In this document: in pieces, positions 9,430 through 18,233 of the stretch | How the letters are laid out: each line of letters opens with the position of its first letter | Position numbering within the stretch: position 1 is the stretch's first letter | NCBI RefSeq assembly: GCF_013141725.1 | Contig: NZ_WHNZ01000042.1 | Location: forward strand, 186,001 to 250,000 | Direction of reading: 5' to 3' | Origin: Paenibacillus planticolens | GTDB lineage: Bacteria; Bacillota; Bacilli; Paenibacillales; NBRC-103111 | Length of the DNA stretch: 64,000 nt | Program-made: the position numbers and the translations under genes | The notes under the pieces: model-generated | The model's input: the letters and a program-made list of their open reading frames with translations, nothing else | Database searches by the model: none | Told to the model about the DNA's origin: nothing

Positions 9430-10254
9430 ATGAGGGTTAGAAATCGGAGCAAATGGAGCACCGCTATATTGGCCGTCCTGTTGGTTATGCTGGCTGTCCC
9501 AGGATGCGGGAAAAAGGAAACGGTTAAAGTCGGGATTGAGCAAAACTTCCGTCCGTTCACGTATATGGAAAACGGAGAGAAGAAAGGCTTCGAGGTCGAA
9601 TTGTGGCAAGCGGTTGCGAAAAAGGCGGACATTCCGTATGAACTCGTTCCCATGGAACATGGGGAATTGATTAAAAGCGTTAAATCCGGCGGGGTTGATC
9701 TAGCGATCGCGGGCATGACGGTCAGCAACGCCCGCAAGAATAACTTCGACTATTCCAGTCCTTATTTTCAAACAGGGTTAGTGGTTCTCACCTCCACCGA
9801 CAACGGAGTCATCAAAGGAAAAGATGATTTAACCCAAAAAGTGGTGGCAACCAAGAACGGTTCAACAGCCTTTAATTACGCCGGTGAAATTCAAGGAGCT
9901 AAAATTAGGAGCTATTCCAACATAGCCGATGTCTACACTGAGCTCAAAAATAATACCGTGGATGCCGCTATATTCGATGAGCGCAACGCGCATGATTTTC
10001 TGAAAGATAAAGCGCAAGGACAAGTGAAAATGGTTGGAGAAGCGTTTAACAAAGAGAGATACGCCGTCGTCGCTAAAAAGCGCAATAAGTACATCGGCAA
10101 AGTGAATAAAGGTCTCGAAGCTGTCAGCAAAGACGGAACCTATGAAGCGATGTATACGAAGTGGTTTGGCAGCAAGCCGGACAAAATGCCTGATAAGATA
10201 AAAAAAGACATGGAGTACGAAATGCAGCATGAAACGGTAAAGGTCGCTAAATAG
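9430..10254 (+). CDS. Orphan amino-acid-type ABC substrate-binding lipoprotein (GlnH/ArtP family)
   Basis: A 274-residue family-3 solute-binding protein. The signal ends in AVPGC (Cys26). The fold is shown by KVGIEQNFRPFTYMENGEKK, by VDLAIAGMTVSNARK with the arginine that normally clamps the ligand carboxylate, and by DYSSPYFQTG. ATG 9430 has GGAGG ten bases upstream; the longer frame from 9304 lacks one. No amino-acid permease or ATPase is nearby, so it either serves a distant transporter or acts as a sensor for the two-component system downstream. A hairpin terminator overlaps its stop codon. Confidence 0.9.
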   Translation: MRVRNRSKWSTAILAVLLVMLAVPGCGKKETVKVGIEQNFRPFTYMENGEKKGFEVELWQAVAKKADIPYELVPMEHGELIKSVKSGGVDLAIAGMTVSNARKNNFDYSSPYFQTGLVVLTSTDNGVIKGKDDLTQKVVATKNGSTAFNYAGEIQGAKIRSYSNIADVYTELKNNTVDAAIFDERNAHDFLKDKAQGQVKMVGEAFNKERYAVVAKKRNKYIGKVNKGLEAVSKDGTYEAMYTKWFGSKPDKMPDKIKKDMEYEMQHETVKVAK

Positions 10255-10265
10255 CGGCCTTTTTG
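10239..10265 (+). terminator. Intrinsic terminator overlapping the stop of the binding-protein gene
   Basis: AAGGTCGCT and AGCGGCCTT pair across an AAAT loop with one G-T wobble, followed by TTTTTGTT. The stop codon lies inside the hairpin. It separates the orphan binding protein from the downstream regulator gene. Confidence 0.75.
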
Positions 10266-10287
10266 TTGCCTACTCGGACACAAAAAG

Positions 10288-10330
10288 TTTACAAGTTGGC
10301 GACACTTAGGCTACGTTGGAAAGGTATAAT
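10288..10330 (+). promoter_or_regulatory. Promoter with 11-bp-period direct repeats before the OmpR-type regulator
   Basis: Three hexamers at 11-bp spacing, TTTACA (10288), GCGACA (10299) and GCTACG (10310), precede a good -10 box TATAAT at 10325-10330. No consensus -35 is present, and the last repeats cover its place, as expected for an activator-dependent promoter. Winged-helix OmpR/PhoB proteins bind direct repeats of this period. A similar array sits at 13733, sharing TTKACAAGTTGG, so autoregulation plus control of the importer operon is a reasonable inference. Confidence 0.5.
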
Positions 10331-10368
10331 TTCACCGATGTCTATGACGAAATGAACGTGGAGGGCGG

Positions 10369-11067
10369 ATGGAGAAGACAAAAATATTAATCATCGAAGA
10401 TGAAGCAGCGATTGCCGATCTTCTTGAATATGGATTGCAAAGAGAAGGGTATCACATTCAAAAAGCATCCACAGGTGCGGAAGGTTGGAGAATGCTAGAG
10501 TCCTTTCACCCTAACTTGCTATTGCTGGATTGGATGCTGCCGGACGAGAACGGTCTGGATATTTGCAAAAAAGCAACGGCAATCTACAACATTCCCATTG
10601 TCATGATTACAGCTAAATCGGATATTACGGACAAAATTCTTGGCTTGGAATTCGGCGCAGACGATTATATCACAAAGCCTTTTGATCTTCGGGAAGTTGT
10701 GGCGAGAATCAGGACGATTCTACGGCGGTTTGCACAAGCGAATCGTACAACCGCGGAGTCTCAAGAGAGCATAATTCATATTAGGGAAATTGCTATCTAT
10801 ACAAGTGAGCGATTGGTTCGCAGAAGAGATGAAATCATTGATTTAACTCCGAAAGAATATGATCTTCTTCTTATTCTTTACCAATACAAAGGAAAGATTT
10901 TTACCCGGACTGAGCTGCTCGATCAAGTATGGGGCTACGATTTCGCAGGGGATACTCGAACCGTAGATACGCACATTCAACGTTTGCGCAAAAAATTGGG
11001 GTTAAGTGACTTGATTACCACAGTGTTTAGCATTGGCTATAAATTTGAGAAGCAGATGGACGTGTAA
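10369..11067 (+). CDS. OmpR/PhoB-family response regulator
   Basis: A 232-residue two-domain regulator. Residues 1-120 are a receiver with phosphoacceptor Asp54 in LLLLDWMLPDENG, the acidic pocket IIEDEA and conserved Lys103 in YITKPF. Residues 130-232 are a winged helix (LTPKEYDLLLILYQYKG and TRTVDTHIQRLRKKLG). ATG 10369 follows GGAGGGCGG. The cognate kinase starts two bases after its stop codon. It probably binds the 11-bp repeats at 10288 and 13733, so it would control itself and the adjacent importer. Confidence 0.95.
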   Translation: MEKTKILIIEDEAAIADLLEYGLQREGYHIQKASTGAEGWRMLESFHPNLLLLDWMLPDENGLDICKKATAIYNIPIVMITAKSDITDKILGLEFGADDYITKPFDLREVVARIRTILRRFAQANRTTAESQESIIHIREIAIYTSERLVRRRDEIIDLTPKEYDLLLILYQYKGKIFTRTELLDQVWGYDFAGDTRTVDTHIQRLRKKLGLSDLITTVFSIGYKFEKQMDV

Positions 11068-11068
11068 C

Positions 11069-12526
11069 ATGTTACATACCATAAGGGGCAAGCTGCTCAT
11101 CGGATTTTTTCTCATTTTTCTTCTCTTCTTCTTGATTTTAAATCAGATGGTGGCAAGGAATATTGAATCCGGCAACCATAAAATCATGACCGATAGCTTA
11201 ATAAGCTTGAAAAATAACAGCAGTGCCTATGTGCGCCAATCGTTTATGATCCACCATTTTGCCAACGATGAGCTGTATTTCGGACAAATCGCCGAGGAGA
11301 TGGCCAAAGATTTGCAGCACGATACAGCCACGAGTATCAGTATGTATTCGATAACCGGGGAGATGCTGTTCGCCTCAGATCCGGCCCTGTTTACAACGGA
11401 TGGCGAAGATTTGACGCAAGCCTTGCTCGGCAAGACCGCCTATCGCATTACGTATGAGAATGGCACAGCTTCCGTTCTATTTGCATTTCCCGTTATCGTG
11501 GAAGGAACCAAAGTAGGGATTGTCCGGTTTGCTAAGGATTTTACTTTGCTCTACGAGCAGAGCACGGAGATTAGGCGTACGATCTTTGTAATTGCAATGG
11601 CTGTATTTGCTGCAGCTTTTCTGTTCACTTACTTGTTATCCCGTCATATTACTGTTCCCTTAGTGAAATTATCCAATGCCTCTTCAGAAGTCATGAAGGG
11701 CAAGCTGGACACTCGCCTTTCGTTTAGACGCAAGGACGAGATTGGCAAGCTGGCTGCGAATTTCAACAACATGATCGAGCGTATTCAGAATCAAATCACC
11801 ACGATTGAACAAGATCGGGATCAATTAGAAGAGTTGAACCAGGCGCGCAAGCGATTTTTCGATAATGTGACCCATGAGCTGAAAACGCCGCTTACAACAA
11901 TTATGGGGTATGCGACTCTTATTCAAGAGAACGGAAGCCATGATCAAGCCTTATTCGAAAAGGGAATAACCCACATCGTAGGCGAGAGCAAACGGCTGCA
12001 TGACATGGTGCTGAAGCTGCTTGAACAGTCCAAAGCAACTCAAATGGCGGATCGAGTAGCCCTTGTGGATGTAGGCTATCTTTTACAGGATGTCTGTGAA
12101 ACGATGACGATTAAAGCCAAACGGTATAAGAAATCGATTCAAAGCCAAACCGTAGAAGGATTGCTCGTACTTGGACAGGCTGATAAGCTGAAACAGCTGT
12201 TCATTAATCTCCTCGACAACGCGATCAAATACGGCTATTCCCATACTGACATTAAAGCGAATGCCGAACTGGTTTCGGATGTATTGCGCGTGACGTTCAC
12301 GAATGAAGGTCCTACGATTAGTGCGGAGCATCTTAGCCGAATTTTTGAACCGTTCTATCGGGTGGATTCCGTGATGCATGAAGCGGATAGCGCTGGCTTG
12401 GGCTTGAGTATCTGCAAAGGAATTGTCGACGAGCATCTGGGCAGTATCCGGATAACAAGTCAATCAGAGCAAACCCTTGTCTACATCGAGTTGCCATACC
12501 AAAGAATGGAGAGTGTCCAAGAATGA
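11069..12526 (+). CDS. Membrane sensor histidine kinase partnered with the OmpR-type regulator
   Basis: A 485-residue kinase. It has a membrane segment at about 10-30, an extracellular sensor domain of some 140 residues, a second segment at about 170-192, and a HAMP domain. The dimerisation/H-box is FFDNVTHELKTPLTT with phospho-accepting His269, followed by N-box LLDNAIKYG and G-box DSAGLGLSICKG. The start at 11069 is two bases after the regulator stop, so translation is likely coupled; a longer frame from 11033 overlaps the regulator. It overlaps the next gene by 4 bases. The signal is unknown. Confidence 0.94.
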   Translation: MLHTIRGKLLIGFFLIFLLFFLILNQMVARNIESGNHKIMTDSLISLKNNSSAYVRQSFMIHHFANDELYFGQIAEEMAKDLQHDTATSISMYSITGEMLFASDPALFTTDGEDLTQALLGKTAYRITYENGTASVLFAFPVIVEGTKVGIVRFAKDFTLLYEQSTEIRRTIFVIAMAVFAAAFLFTYLLSRHITVPLVKLSNASSEVMKGKLDTRLSFRRKDEIGKLAANFNNMIERIQNQITTIEQDRDQLEELNQARKRFFDNVTHELKTPLTTIMGYATLIQENGSHDQALFEKGITHIVGESKRLHDMVLKLLEQSKATQMADRVALVDVGYLLQDVCETMTIKAKRYKKSIQSQTVEGLLVLGQADKLKQLFINLLDNAIKYGYSHTDIKANAELVSDVLRVTFTNEGPTISAEHLSRIFEPFYRVDSVMHEADSAGLGLSICKGIVDEHLGSIRITSQSEQTLVYIELPYQRMESVQE

Positions 12527-13686
12527 GCAAACGTTGGATGGGATTCATGACCGTTCTCTTCCTTGTAACGATCCTATCGGCAGGCTGCTTGAAGACAACT
12601 AGGTCGGAAACCATTATTATCCCAGATACAGCGGAAACATCGGGTACCAAAGGGAAACAGGAGTTATTTGAAGTAAAGACGATCTACCGCATACTTAGCA
12701 AAAACACCGAACACGGGACACCTTTAGGTTGGATCGACGAAAGCTCGCTTCTGGGCCTTTTCGATGAGACCGCTAACCTGGCTAGTCTGGATCGGATCGA
12801 TGCGCCTTATGAATCCCACCTGAAATTGCACAGCTCCGAAGCCGTTTCTGATTCCTTAGCCTTCTCGCCTGACGGACAGACGATAGCTTCCGTAAGACAG
12901 ATTAACGGAGAATACACTTTAAACTTAAGCACACTAACCGACCAGAAAGGAGCGGTTATTTCTACGCTTGGGATGAGTCAGATTCGCTCGTTAAAGTTTG
13001 GTTGGTCGAACAACGGGCGATTTCTTGTCTATACTGCGTATAAGCCAGAAGATAAGGGGGCTTTTATCGGCGTATATGACATGAAGGAGCATAGTTTGAA
13101 AAGTTATACGTATAGCGCCTGGGATCCGAAAGATACGATAATTTCGATCCATATCGCTGACGATGCCCAAGGTGTAGCCCTCGTCAGAAAAGCCGATAAA
13201 CGTTTCTATGTGGATGTCGGCGCTTGGAGCGGCAGCCAAATGGTAAATCAGTACGAGCATCTCGTTGCAGGCGACACCCAAGTCGAGTGGATTCACAATG
13301 ATCAAATCGCGTTTATCGGGCAAGAAGGGACCCTATATGCCTATGACAGGCGCAATGCTGCGCTTTCCGACTTCGTAGAGGGGGTCAGCATGTTCCGTCT
13401 ATCGCAAGATCGCAAATCGATTGCCTTCTCACAAGATAAAGACACCGTATATGCGGCGACATTATATGGAAACAATGTGATGAACAAGACTCAACTCTTC
13501 AAAGGGGTTGTTCCCTCATTGATGGCTTGGAGCCCTGATAATGGCAGACTGCTCTTAAGTGGATGGAAGTCGTATGAGCGAGATCAACTGCGAGCGGCTC
13601 CTGCTCCAGCAGCGAGTCAAGCTTCAACGCAAACGGCAGAAGTTGTGTCAAGCGGTATGCAAAACTTAGTGATTGAGTTCAAATAA
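12523..13686 (+). CDS. Predicted beta-propeller lipoprotein co-transcribed with the two-component system
   Basis: A 387-residue lipoprotein; the signal ends in LSAGC (Cys22). The body has repeating strand-rich units with WD40/TolB-like features, such as SLAFSPDGQTIASVRQ, KFGWSNNGRFLVYTA, RKSIAFSQDKDTVYA and MAWSPDNGRLLLSG, so a beta-propeller outside the membrane is likely. The ATG overlaps the kinase stop by 4 bases, making it part of the signalling operon. It may modulate the kinase sensor domain, but no direct evidence shows this. A strong terminator follows. Confidence 0.75.
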   Translation: MSKRWMGFMTVLFLVTILSAGCLKTTRSETIIIPDTAETSGTKGKQELFEVKTIYRILSKNTEHGTPLGWIDESSLLGLFDETANLASLDRIDAPYESHLKLHSSEAVSDSLAFSPDGQTIASVRQINGEYTLNLSTLTDQKGAVISTLGMSQIRSLKFGWSNNGRFLVYTAYKPEDKGAFIGVYDMKEHSLKSYTYSAWDPKDTIISIHIADDAQGVALVRKADKRFYVDVGAWSGSQMVNQYEHLVAGDTQVEWIHNDQIAFIGQEGTLYAYDRRNAALSDFVEGVSMFRLSQDRKSIAFSQDKDTVYAATLYGNNVMNKTQLFKGVVPSLMAWSPDNGRLLLSGWKSYERDQLRAAPAPAASQASTQTAEVVSSGMQNLVIEFK

Positions 13687-13723
13687 AGAATCGATAAGGA
13701 CTTCCTTTCGATTCTTTTTTTAT
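13685..13723 (+). terminator. Intrinsic terminator after the two-component operon
   Basis: AAAGAATCGA and TCGATTCTTT form a perfect 10-bp stem with a 13-base loop, followed by a run of Ts. It separates the signalling operon from the importer operon. Confidence 0.88.
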
Positions 13724-13732
13724 TGCATTTCG

Positions 13733-13760
13733 TTGACATTTCGTTGACAAGTTGGATAAG
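13733..13760 (+). promoter_or_regulatory. Direct repeats of 11-bp period upstream of the importer operon
   Basis: TTGACA at 13733 and TTGACA at 13744 are separated by TTTCG, giving a perfect tandem repeat of 11 bp, and a weaker GATAAG follows at 13755. The second copy with its flank reads TTGACAAGTTGG, matching TTTACAAGTTGG upstream of the OmpR-type regulator. I could not place a convincing -10 at the right distance from either TTGACA, so these look more like regulator sites than a -35 box. Confidence 0.5.
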
Positions 13761-13827
13761 CGGCAGCCACATCCGTGGTTTAGATTAATCTTACGGACCG
13801 TTATTCATATAAAATCTTAGGACAAGG

Positions 13828-15264
13828 ATGGGGATTACATTGAACAAATCGAAATATTGGCTTGGACTAAGTCTGAGCGTCGTTATCCTGCTAGGGATGT
13901 CGGCTTGCAGCTCGAGCTCAAGCAATGGCAATACGGATGGTAAGCTTGTTACGGATACGGGGAAAGCGGGGGAAACGACTGGTAATTTACAAACCGGCCC
14001 GAATCAGGCGAGTACAACGAAAGGAGGAAAAATAACGATCGTGTTCTCCACGTTTTGGCCGGATGAGGATCTCAAGAAAGCCAAGATAAACTATGAGGCA
14101 GCTCATCCGAACATTACCATTGATCTGCAAGATGTGGTAGCGGATGACGCACATTTGGAAGCAGAATTGAAAAAATACGTAACGGCAACGAACACAGCTA
14201 TGTTATCAGGAAAGGGGCCTGATATGCTTGCCTTGGATATGCTGCCAAGTGAGAAATATGTGGGCCAGCATCTGCTGACTGACTTAAGCGGAATGTTGAA
14301 GAAAGACCCCTCGTTCTTGAAGGGAAGCTATTTTAACAATATTTTGGAGAGCTCTCAAACGAATGGCGGCCTTTTCGGATTACCGCTCTCCTTTTTTCTC
14401 AATGTTATGATCGGTGACGAAAAAGCAATCAAACAAACCGGTGTAACCATCGACGATAAGAATTGGACTTGGGAAAAATATGCCGATACCCTCAAGCTGC
14501 TCAGTCAAAAAGGACCCTACAAGTCAACTAGCAGCGCGCCCGGAGTTATACCTTCAGAGGGAAAAGAAATGATGCAAATGCTGCTGGGTGAAATGGTAAA
14601 GGAAAATTATCCGCATTTGGTTAATGAGACTTCACGGTCGGCCAACTTCGACTCAGCCGCTTTCACCGATATGATGGGCCAGATCAAACAGATGTATGAT
14701 GACGGCGTATTTGCCAGCGGTCGCGGCAGCTCTTATTTCAAGTCGCAGAATGTGAATTCAGCGTGGGATTATCTTGTTTCGATGAAGGAAACCGGTATGG
14801 ATGCAAGGTTATATGCCAAACCCCGAGCGGATGGGACGACAGCCGGAGGATATTTTTATCCCTACAAAGTTATTGGGATCAATGACAAATCAGCTGTAAA
14901 ACAAGAAGCTTGGAACTTCCTTCAATACTTGATGTCGGAAGAAATCCAACTCTCTCCAGAACGAGCCGGTTTCCCCGTGAATAAGAATGTGTACGAGAAA
15001 CAAGTGCAGCAGCTCCTAGCTAGCGGAACAGTTAAAACTTATGAAGAAGGTCCACTTCACGGTCAGTCGATCCCGGTCGATCCCGCCCAGATTCAACTGC
15101 TGGATGGATATTTGTCCGAAGCCGTTCATCCGGTTGCCTTCCAGCCAACCAAAATCGAAGAGATCGTTAAGAAGGAGAGCCAAGCTTACTTCAACGGTCA
15201 GAAATCGGCGAATGATGTGGCAAAACTAATCCAAAACAAGGTGATGACGTATTTGAATGAATAA
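13828..15264 (+). CDS. Extracellular sugar-binding lipoprotein, CUT1 importer
   Basis: A 478-residue solute-binding protein with a lipoprotein signal ending in GMSAC and a Ser/Gly/Thr-rich linker to about residue 65. The mature part starts with KITIVFSTFWPDEDLKKAK, typical of SBP_bac_1 proteins. Two starts are possible: ATG 13828 with AGGA nearby, and TTG 13840 with GGGG six bases upstream (giving MNKSKYW). Both give a complete signal peptide. It overlaps the first permease by 8 bases and lies just downstream of the two-component operon. Confidence 0.9.
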   Translation: MGITLNKSKYWLGLSLSVVILLGMSACSSSSSNGNTDGKLVTDTGKAGETTGNLQTGPNQASTTKGGKITIVFSTFWPDEDLKKAKINYEAAHPNITIDLQDVVADDAHLEAELKKYVTATNTAMLSGKGPDMLALDMLPSEKYVGQHLLTDLSGMLKKDPSFLKGSYFNNILESSQTNGGLFGLPLSFFLNVMIGDEKAIKQTGVTIDDKNWTWEKYADTLKLLSQKGPYKSTSSAPGVIPSEGKEMMQMLLGEMVKENYPHLVNETSRSANFDSAAFTDMMGQIKQMYDDGVFASGRGSSYFKSQNVNSAWDYLVSMKETGMDARLYAKPRADGTTAGGYFYPYKVIGINDKSAVKQEAWNFLQYLMSEEIQLSPERAGFPVNKNVYEKQVQQLLASGTVKTYEEGPLHGQSIPVDPAQIQLLDGYLSEAVHPVAFQPTKIEEIVKKESQAYFNGQKSANDVAKLIQNKVMTYLNE

Positions 15265-16138
15265 TTTCCAACGGCCGGCCTGGCTTGGAAAAGACAGCAT
15301 TGCACCTTGGATCTTCTTGGCTCCGAGCGCAGCCGGTTTCATTCTGTTCTACATCATCCCGTTCGGGATGGGGATTGTCTACTCATTTACGGATGCAACG
15401 GTAGGCGGAGCGTTTGTCGGCTTCGGTAACTACGCCGCTTTGCTCAACAGCAGGTCGTTTCATAAAGCTTCAATGAATACACTGCTTTTTACCGGCATTA
15501 GCGTACCGCTCCTAATCCTGCTTTCTCTGATGCTGGCTCTCCTATTGAATCGGCAACGATGGACTCGCAGCTGGCTGCAGACGTCATTTATTTTACCGCT
15601 GGTCGTGCCAGTTGCTTCTATCACAATGATTTGGCAAATCTTCATGGATTGGAACGGAGCTTTAAACGCATGGATGCATAGCCATAGCTGGGGACGTATC
15701 GATTGGATGCAGTCCGACTGGTCGATAGGGGTAGTAGTTGTTTTATATATTTGGAAAAACATCGGGTACGACATGATTTTATTTCTGGCTGGGCTTCAAG
15801 CGATTCCAGTCTCGTATTATGAATCCGCTAGGATGGATGGGGCGAGCAAGCTTCGTCAGTTCGTTCACATCACTCGGGTCTATTTGACTCCTACAATGAT
15901 TTTTGTTGTGCTGATCTCGATTATCAATTCGTTTAAAGTGTTCAGAGAGACGTATCTACTAGCAGGCGATTACCCGTATGACCGTATTTATATGGTCCAG
16001 CACTATATGAACAATATGTTCTTTTCACTAGACATTCAAAAGCTGACCGCAGGGGCAACGCTCATGGTGGGATGCATCCTGATTCTAGTGTTCATCTTAC
16101 TGGCAATCGAGCGGCGGTTTCAATCTTTTATGGAATAA
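15257..16138 (+). CDS. Carbohydrate ABC transporter permease, MalF/UgpA type
   Basis: A 293-residue six-segment permease. The EAA loop is ESARMDGASKLRQFVHIT at about residue 190. Its start overlaps the end of the binding-protein gene by 8 bases, so the two are translationally coupled. With the following permease it would form the channel of the second importer in this window. No ATPase is encoded in this operon. Confidence 0.93.
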   Translation: MNNFQRPAWLGKDSIAPWIFLAPSAAGFILFYIIPFGMGIVYSFTDATVGGAFVGFGNYAALLNSRSFHKASMNTLLFTGISVPLLILLSLMLALLLNRQRWTRSWLQTSFILPLVVPVASITMIWQIFMDWNGALNAWMHSHSWGRIDWMQSDWSIGVVVVLYIWKNIGYDMILFLAGLQAIPVSYYESARMDGASKLRQFVHITRVYLTPTMIFVVLISIINSFKVFRETYLLAGDYPYDRIYMVQHYMNNMFFSLDIQKLTAGATLMVGCILILVFILLAIERRFQSFME

Positions 16139-16155
16139 GAGGAGGGATCATTACC

Positions 16156-17025
16156 GTGAAACAGCTAACCAAAGTTGGATTAACTCTCCTTTTAGGGATT
16201 GCGGCAGGAATCTCCTTGGTTCCCATCGTGTTAACTTTTACGAACTCACTCATGACAGAAAGGGAAATCGGACTCAATTATGATTGGATCTGGAAAATGC
16301 CTGATGCGGCAGCAGGGGGAAAGGATGCTTTCGTGAACCTGAAGTGGATTCCGGATTGGCTTAGTTTCAATCAATATGCCGAAGTATTAGTACGGAACCC
16401 TAAGTTCCTGCATATGTTCTGGAATTCAGTGGGACTGGTCGTTCCCATTATTTTGGGGCAAATTGTTGTAGCTTCCTTAGCCGCGTATGCTTTTGCCAAA
16501 CTTCGCTTTCCGGGGAGAGACAAATGGTTCCTATGTTATCTCATGACGATGTTAATGCCATTTCAAGTTACGTTAGTTCCAAATTATATCATTTTGGATA
16601 AATTAGGATTGTTGAACACAAGACTGGCTATTGTGCTGCCAGGCATCTTTGCAGCCTTCGGAGTCTTCATGCTGCGTCAGTTTATGCTTCATCTGCCAGG
16701 CGTATTGACGGAAGCGGCCAAAATGGATGGTGCTGATCATTACACGATCTTCGGTCAGATTGTTCTGCCGCTCGTCAAACCGGGGATAGCCGCTCTAGCA
16801 GTCCTGTTATTCGTCGATTATTGGAACATGGTCGAGCAGCCGCTCATCTTTCTGCAGGATGTGGTCCAACAACCGTTATCGCTCTATTTGGCGGAGATTG
16901 GCAAGGAGGCCAAAGGTGTTGTTTTCGCAGCATCCGTGCTCTATATGAGTCCTATGGTGCTACTGTATCTTTATGCGCAGTCGCATTTCATAGAAGGCAT
17001 TCAACTTTCGGGGATTAAAGGATAG
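16156..17025 (+). CDS. Carbohydrate ABC transporter permease, MalG/UgpE type
   Basis: A 289-residue permease. GTG 16156 is chosen because GAGGAGGG stands nine bases upstream and the protein then begins with a short basic tail and a membrane segment; a longer frame from 16072 would run through the previous gene. The EAA loop reads EAAKMDGADHYTIFGQIV. An unusual extra stretch of about 30 residues follows the first membrane segment (near DWIWKMPDAAAGGKDAF). It is followed after 56 bases by an HlyD-like gene. Confidence 0.92.
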   Translation: MKQLTKVGLTLLLGIAAGISLVPIVLTFTNSLMTEREIGLNYDWIWKMPDAAAGGKDAFVNLKWIPDWLSFNQYAEVLVRNPKFLHMFWNSVGLVVPIILGQIVVASLAAYAFAKLRFPGRDKWFLCYLMTMLMPFQVTLVPNYIILDKLGLLNTRLAIVLPGIFAAFGVFMLRQFMLHLPGVLTEAAKMDGADHYTIFGQIVLPLVKPGIAALAVLLFVDYWNMVEQPLIFLQDVVQQPLSLYLAEIGKEAKGVVFAASVLYMSPMVLLYLYAQSHFIEGIQLSGIKG

Positions 17026-17081
17026 GAGGCAGGAAACGAACTCGTATAAAAGAGTAAAAGCACGATCTGGAGGTAACGATT

Positions 17082-18233
17082 TTGGAAATGAATACAAAAA
17101 ACGGTGGGCAGGCCATCCATAAACGCTGGCTTCATCTCGTCACTGTGCTCATCATTACTTTGCTTGGGATCTCTACCTTGCTGAGCAATACGCTCTATGG
17201 TTTGACGCTTCCGAAAGTAGCTGTGCAAATCGTTGGAGCCGGTCAGTTGGTTCAGACGTTTAAAGGCAGTGCATTTCTCAAAGCAATAGAAGTAAGAGAG
17301 GTTTCTGGACAGCCAGGTTGGAACGTTACAAAAGTGCTGGTACAAGAAGGGGACATCGTTAAAAAGGGGCAGGTGCTTGTGCAGTACAACAATGATGAAG
17401 CCCTTAATTTGCTGCAAACTGAGAAAAATACATTAAACAAACTATTGTTGTCCATGGAGAAGCTCGAGTATGACTATGTACAAGCGGAGCATAACGAAGA
17501 TAAGGGCAACATTCTTGCTGCGAAGGCTGCAGTGGATAGCCTTAAGCTCGACATCAGCCAGCAGCAGAAGCGAATCCAAGATTTGAACGCTAAATGGATA
17601 GCGAATCAGTCGTTGTTTGCGCCTTGCGATGGGAAGGTTGCAGGGATAAACGCAAAAGAAGGTATGCCTGCTAACGCAGGAGCACCGGATGTTCGCATCT
17701 TAAATACGCAGCAGGGATATAAAATTGACTTGCTTATTCCTACTTCCATGGCCGAGAGTCTTCTCTTAGGTGAAACGATTGAGACTCAGCTTTCTGGTCC
17801 TAATAATCGGGCAGTTTCGGGTAAAATAACTAGTTTGGTAGGCGCCGGGATGGGGAACGGTTCTACATCTGGAACCAGCGGCGGCCAAGATGATAAGCAA
17901 TCGGACATGACTCAGATGACGCTATCGTTCCAAGATGCGTCGCTCGTTGGAAACGAGAGAGTGGAAGTCGCGATAACGAAAAAAGGGCCGTCCGGCGGGA
18001 TGCTCGTCTCGAAGACGGCTGTGCGGAGTGATCCAACGGGCTCATTTGTATACGCAATCGAAGAGCGGAAAGGTCCGCTTGGCAATGCCTTCCATGCGGT
18101 ACGAAGAAAGGTTACCGTTTTGGAATCAAACGAGCAAGCTGCCGCTGTCGAAGGATTATTTGCTCAAGAGTCCGTTATCGTGGAGAGCAGTGAACCGTTA
18201 TTGGACGGGAGTCGTGTTCGAATTGTGGAATAA
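17082..18233 (+). CDS. HlyD/RND-type membrane-fusion adaptor protein
   Basis: A 383-residue protein with one N-terminal membrane anchor (about residues 16-40). Two half-motifs of a biotinyl-lipoyl domain follow (VLVQEGDIVKKGQVLVQYNN and FAPCDGKVAGINAKEGMPA), separated by a coiled-coil hairpin of about 80 residues, then a beta-barrel region and a Gly/Ser-rich loop. TTG 17082 has GGAGGT seven bases upstream and is preferred to ATG 17088. Adaptors of this kind normally serve efflux pumps, but here the neighbours are sugar-import permeases and no exporter is present. Confidence 0.85.
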   Translation: MEMNTKNGGQAIHKRWLHLVTVLIITLLGISTLLSNTLYGLTLPKVAVQIVGAGQLVQTFKGSAFLKAIEVREVSGQPGWNVTKVLVQEGDIVKKGQVLVQYNNDEALNLLQTEKNTLNKLLLSMEKLEYDYVQAEHNEDKGNILAAKAAVDSLKLDISQQQKRIQDLNAKWIANQSLFAPCDGKVAGINAKEGMPANAGAPDVRILNTQQGYKIDLLIPTSMAESLLLGETIETQLSGPNNRAVSGKITSLVGAGMGNGSTSGTSGGQDDKQSDMTQMTLSFQDASLVGNERVEVAITKKGPSGGMLVSKTAVRSDPTGSFVYAIEERKGPLGNAFHAVRRKVTVLESNEQAAAVEGLFAQESVIVESSEPLLDGSRVRIVE

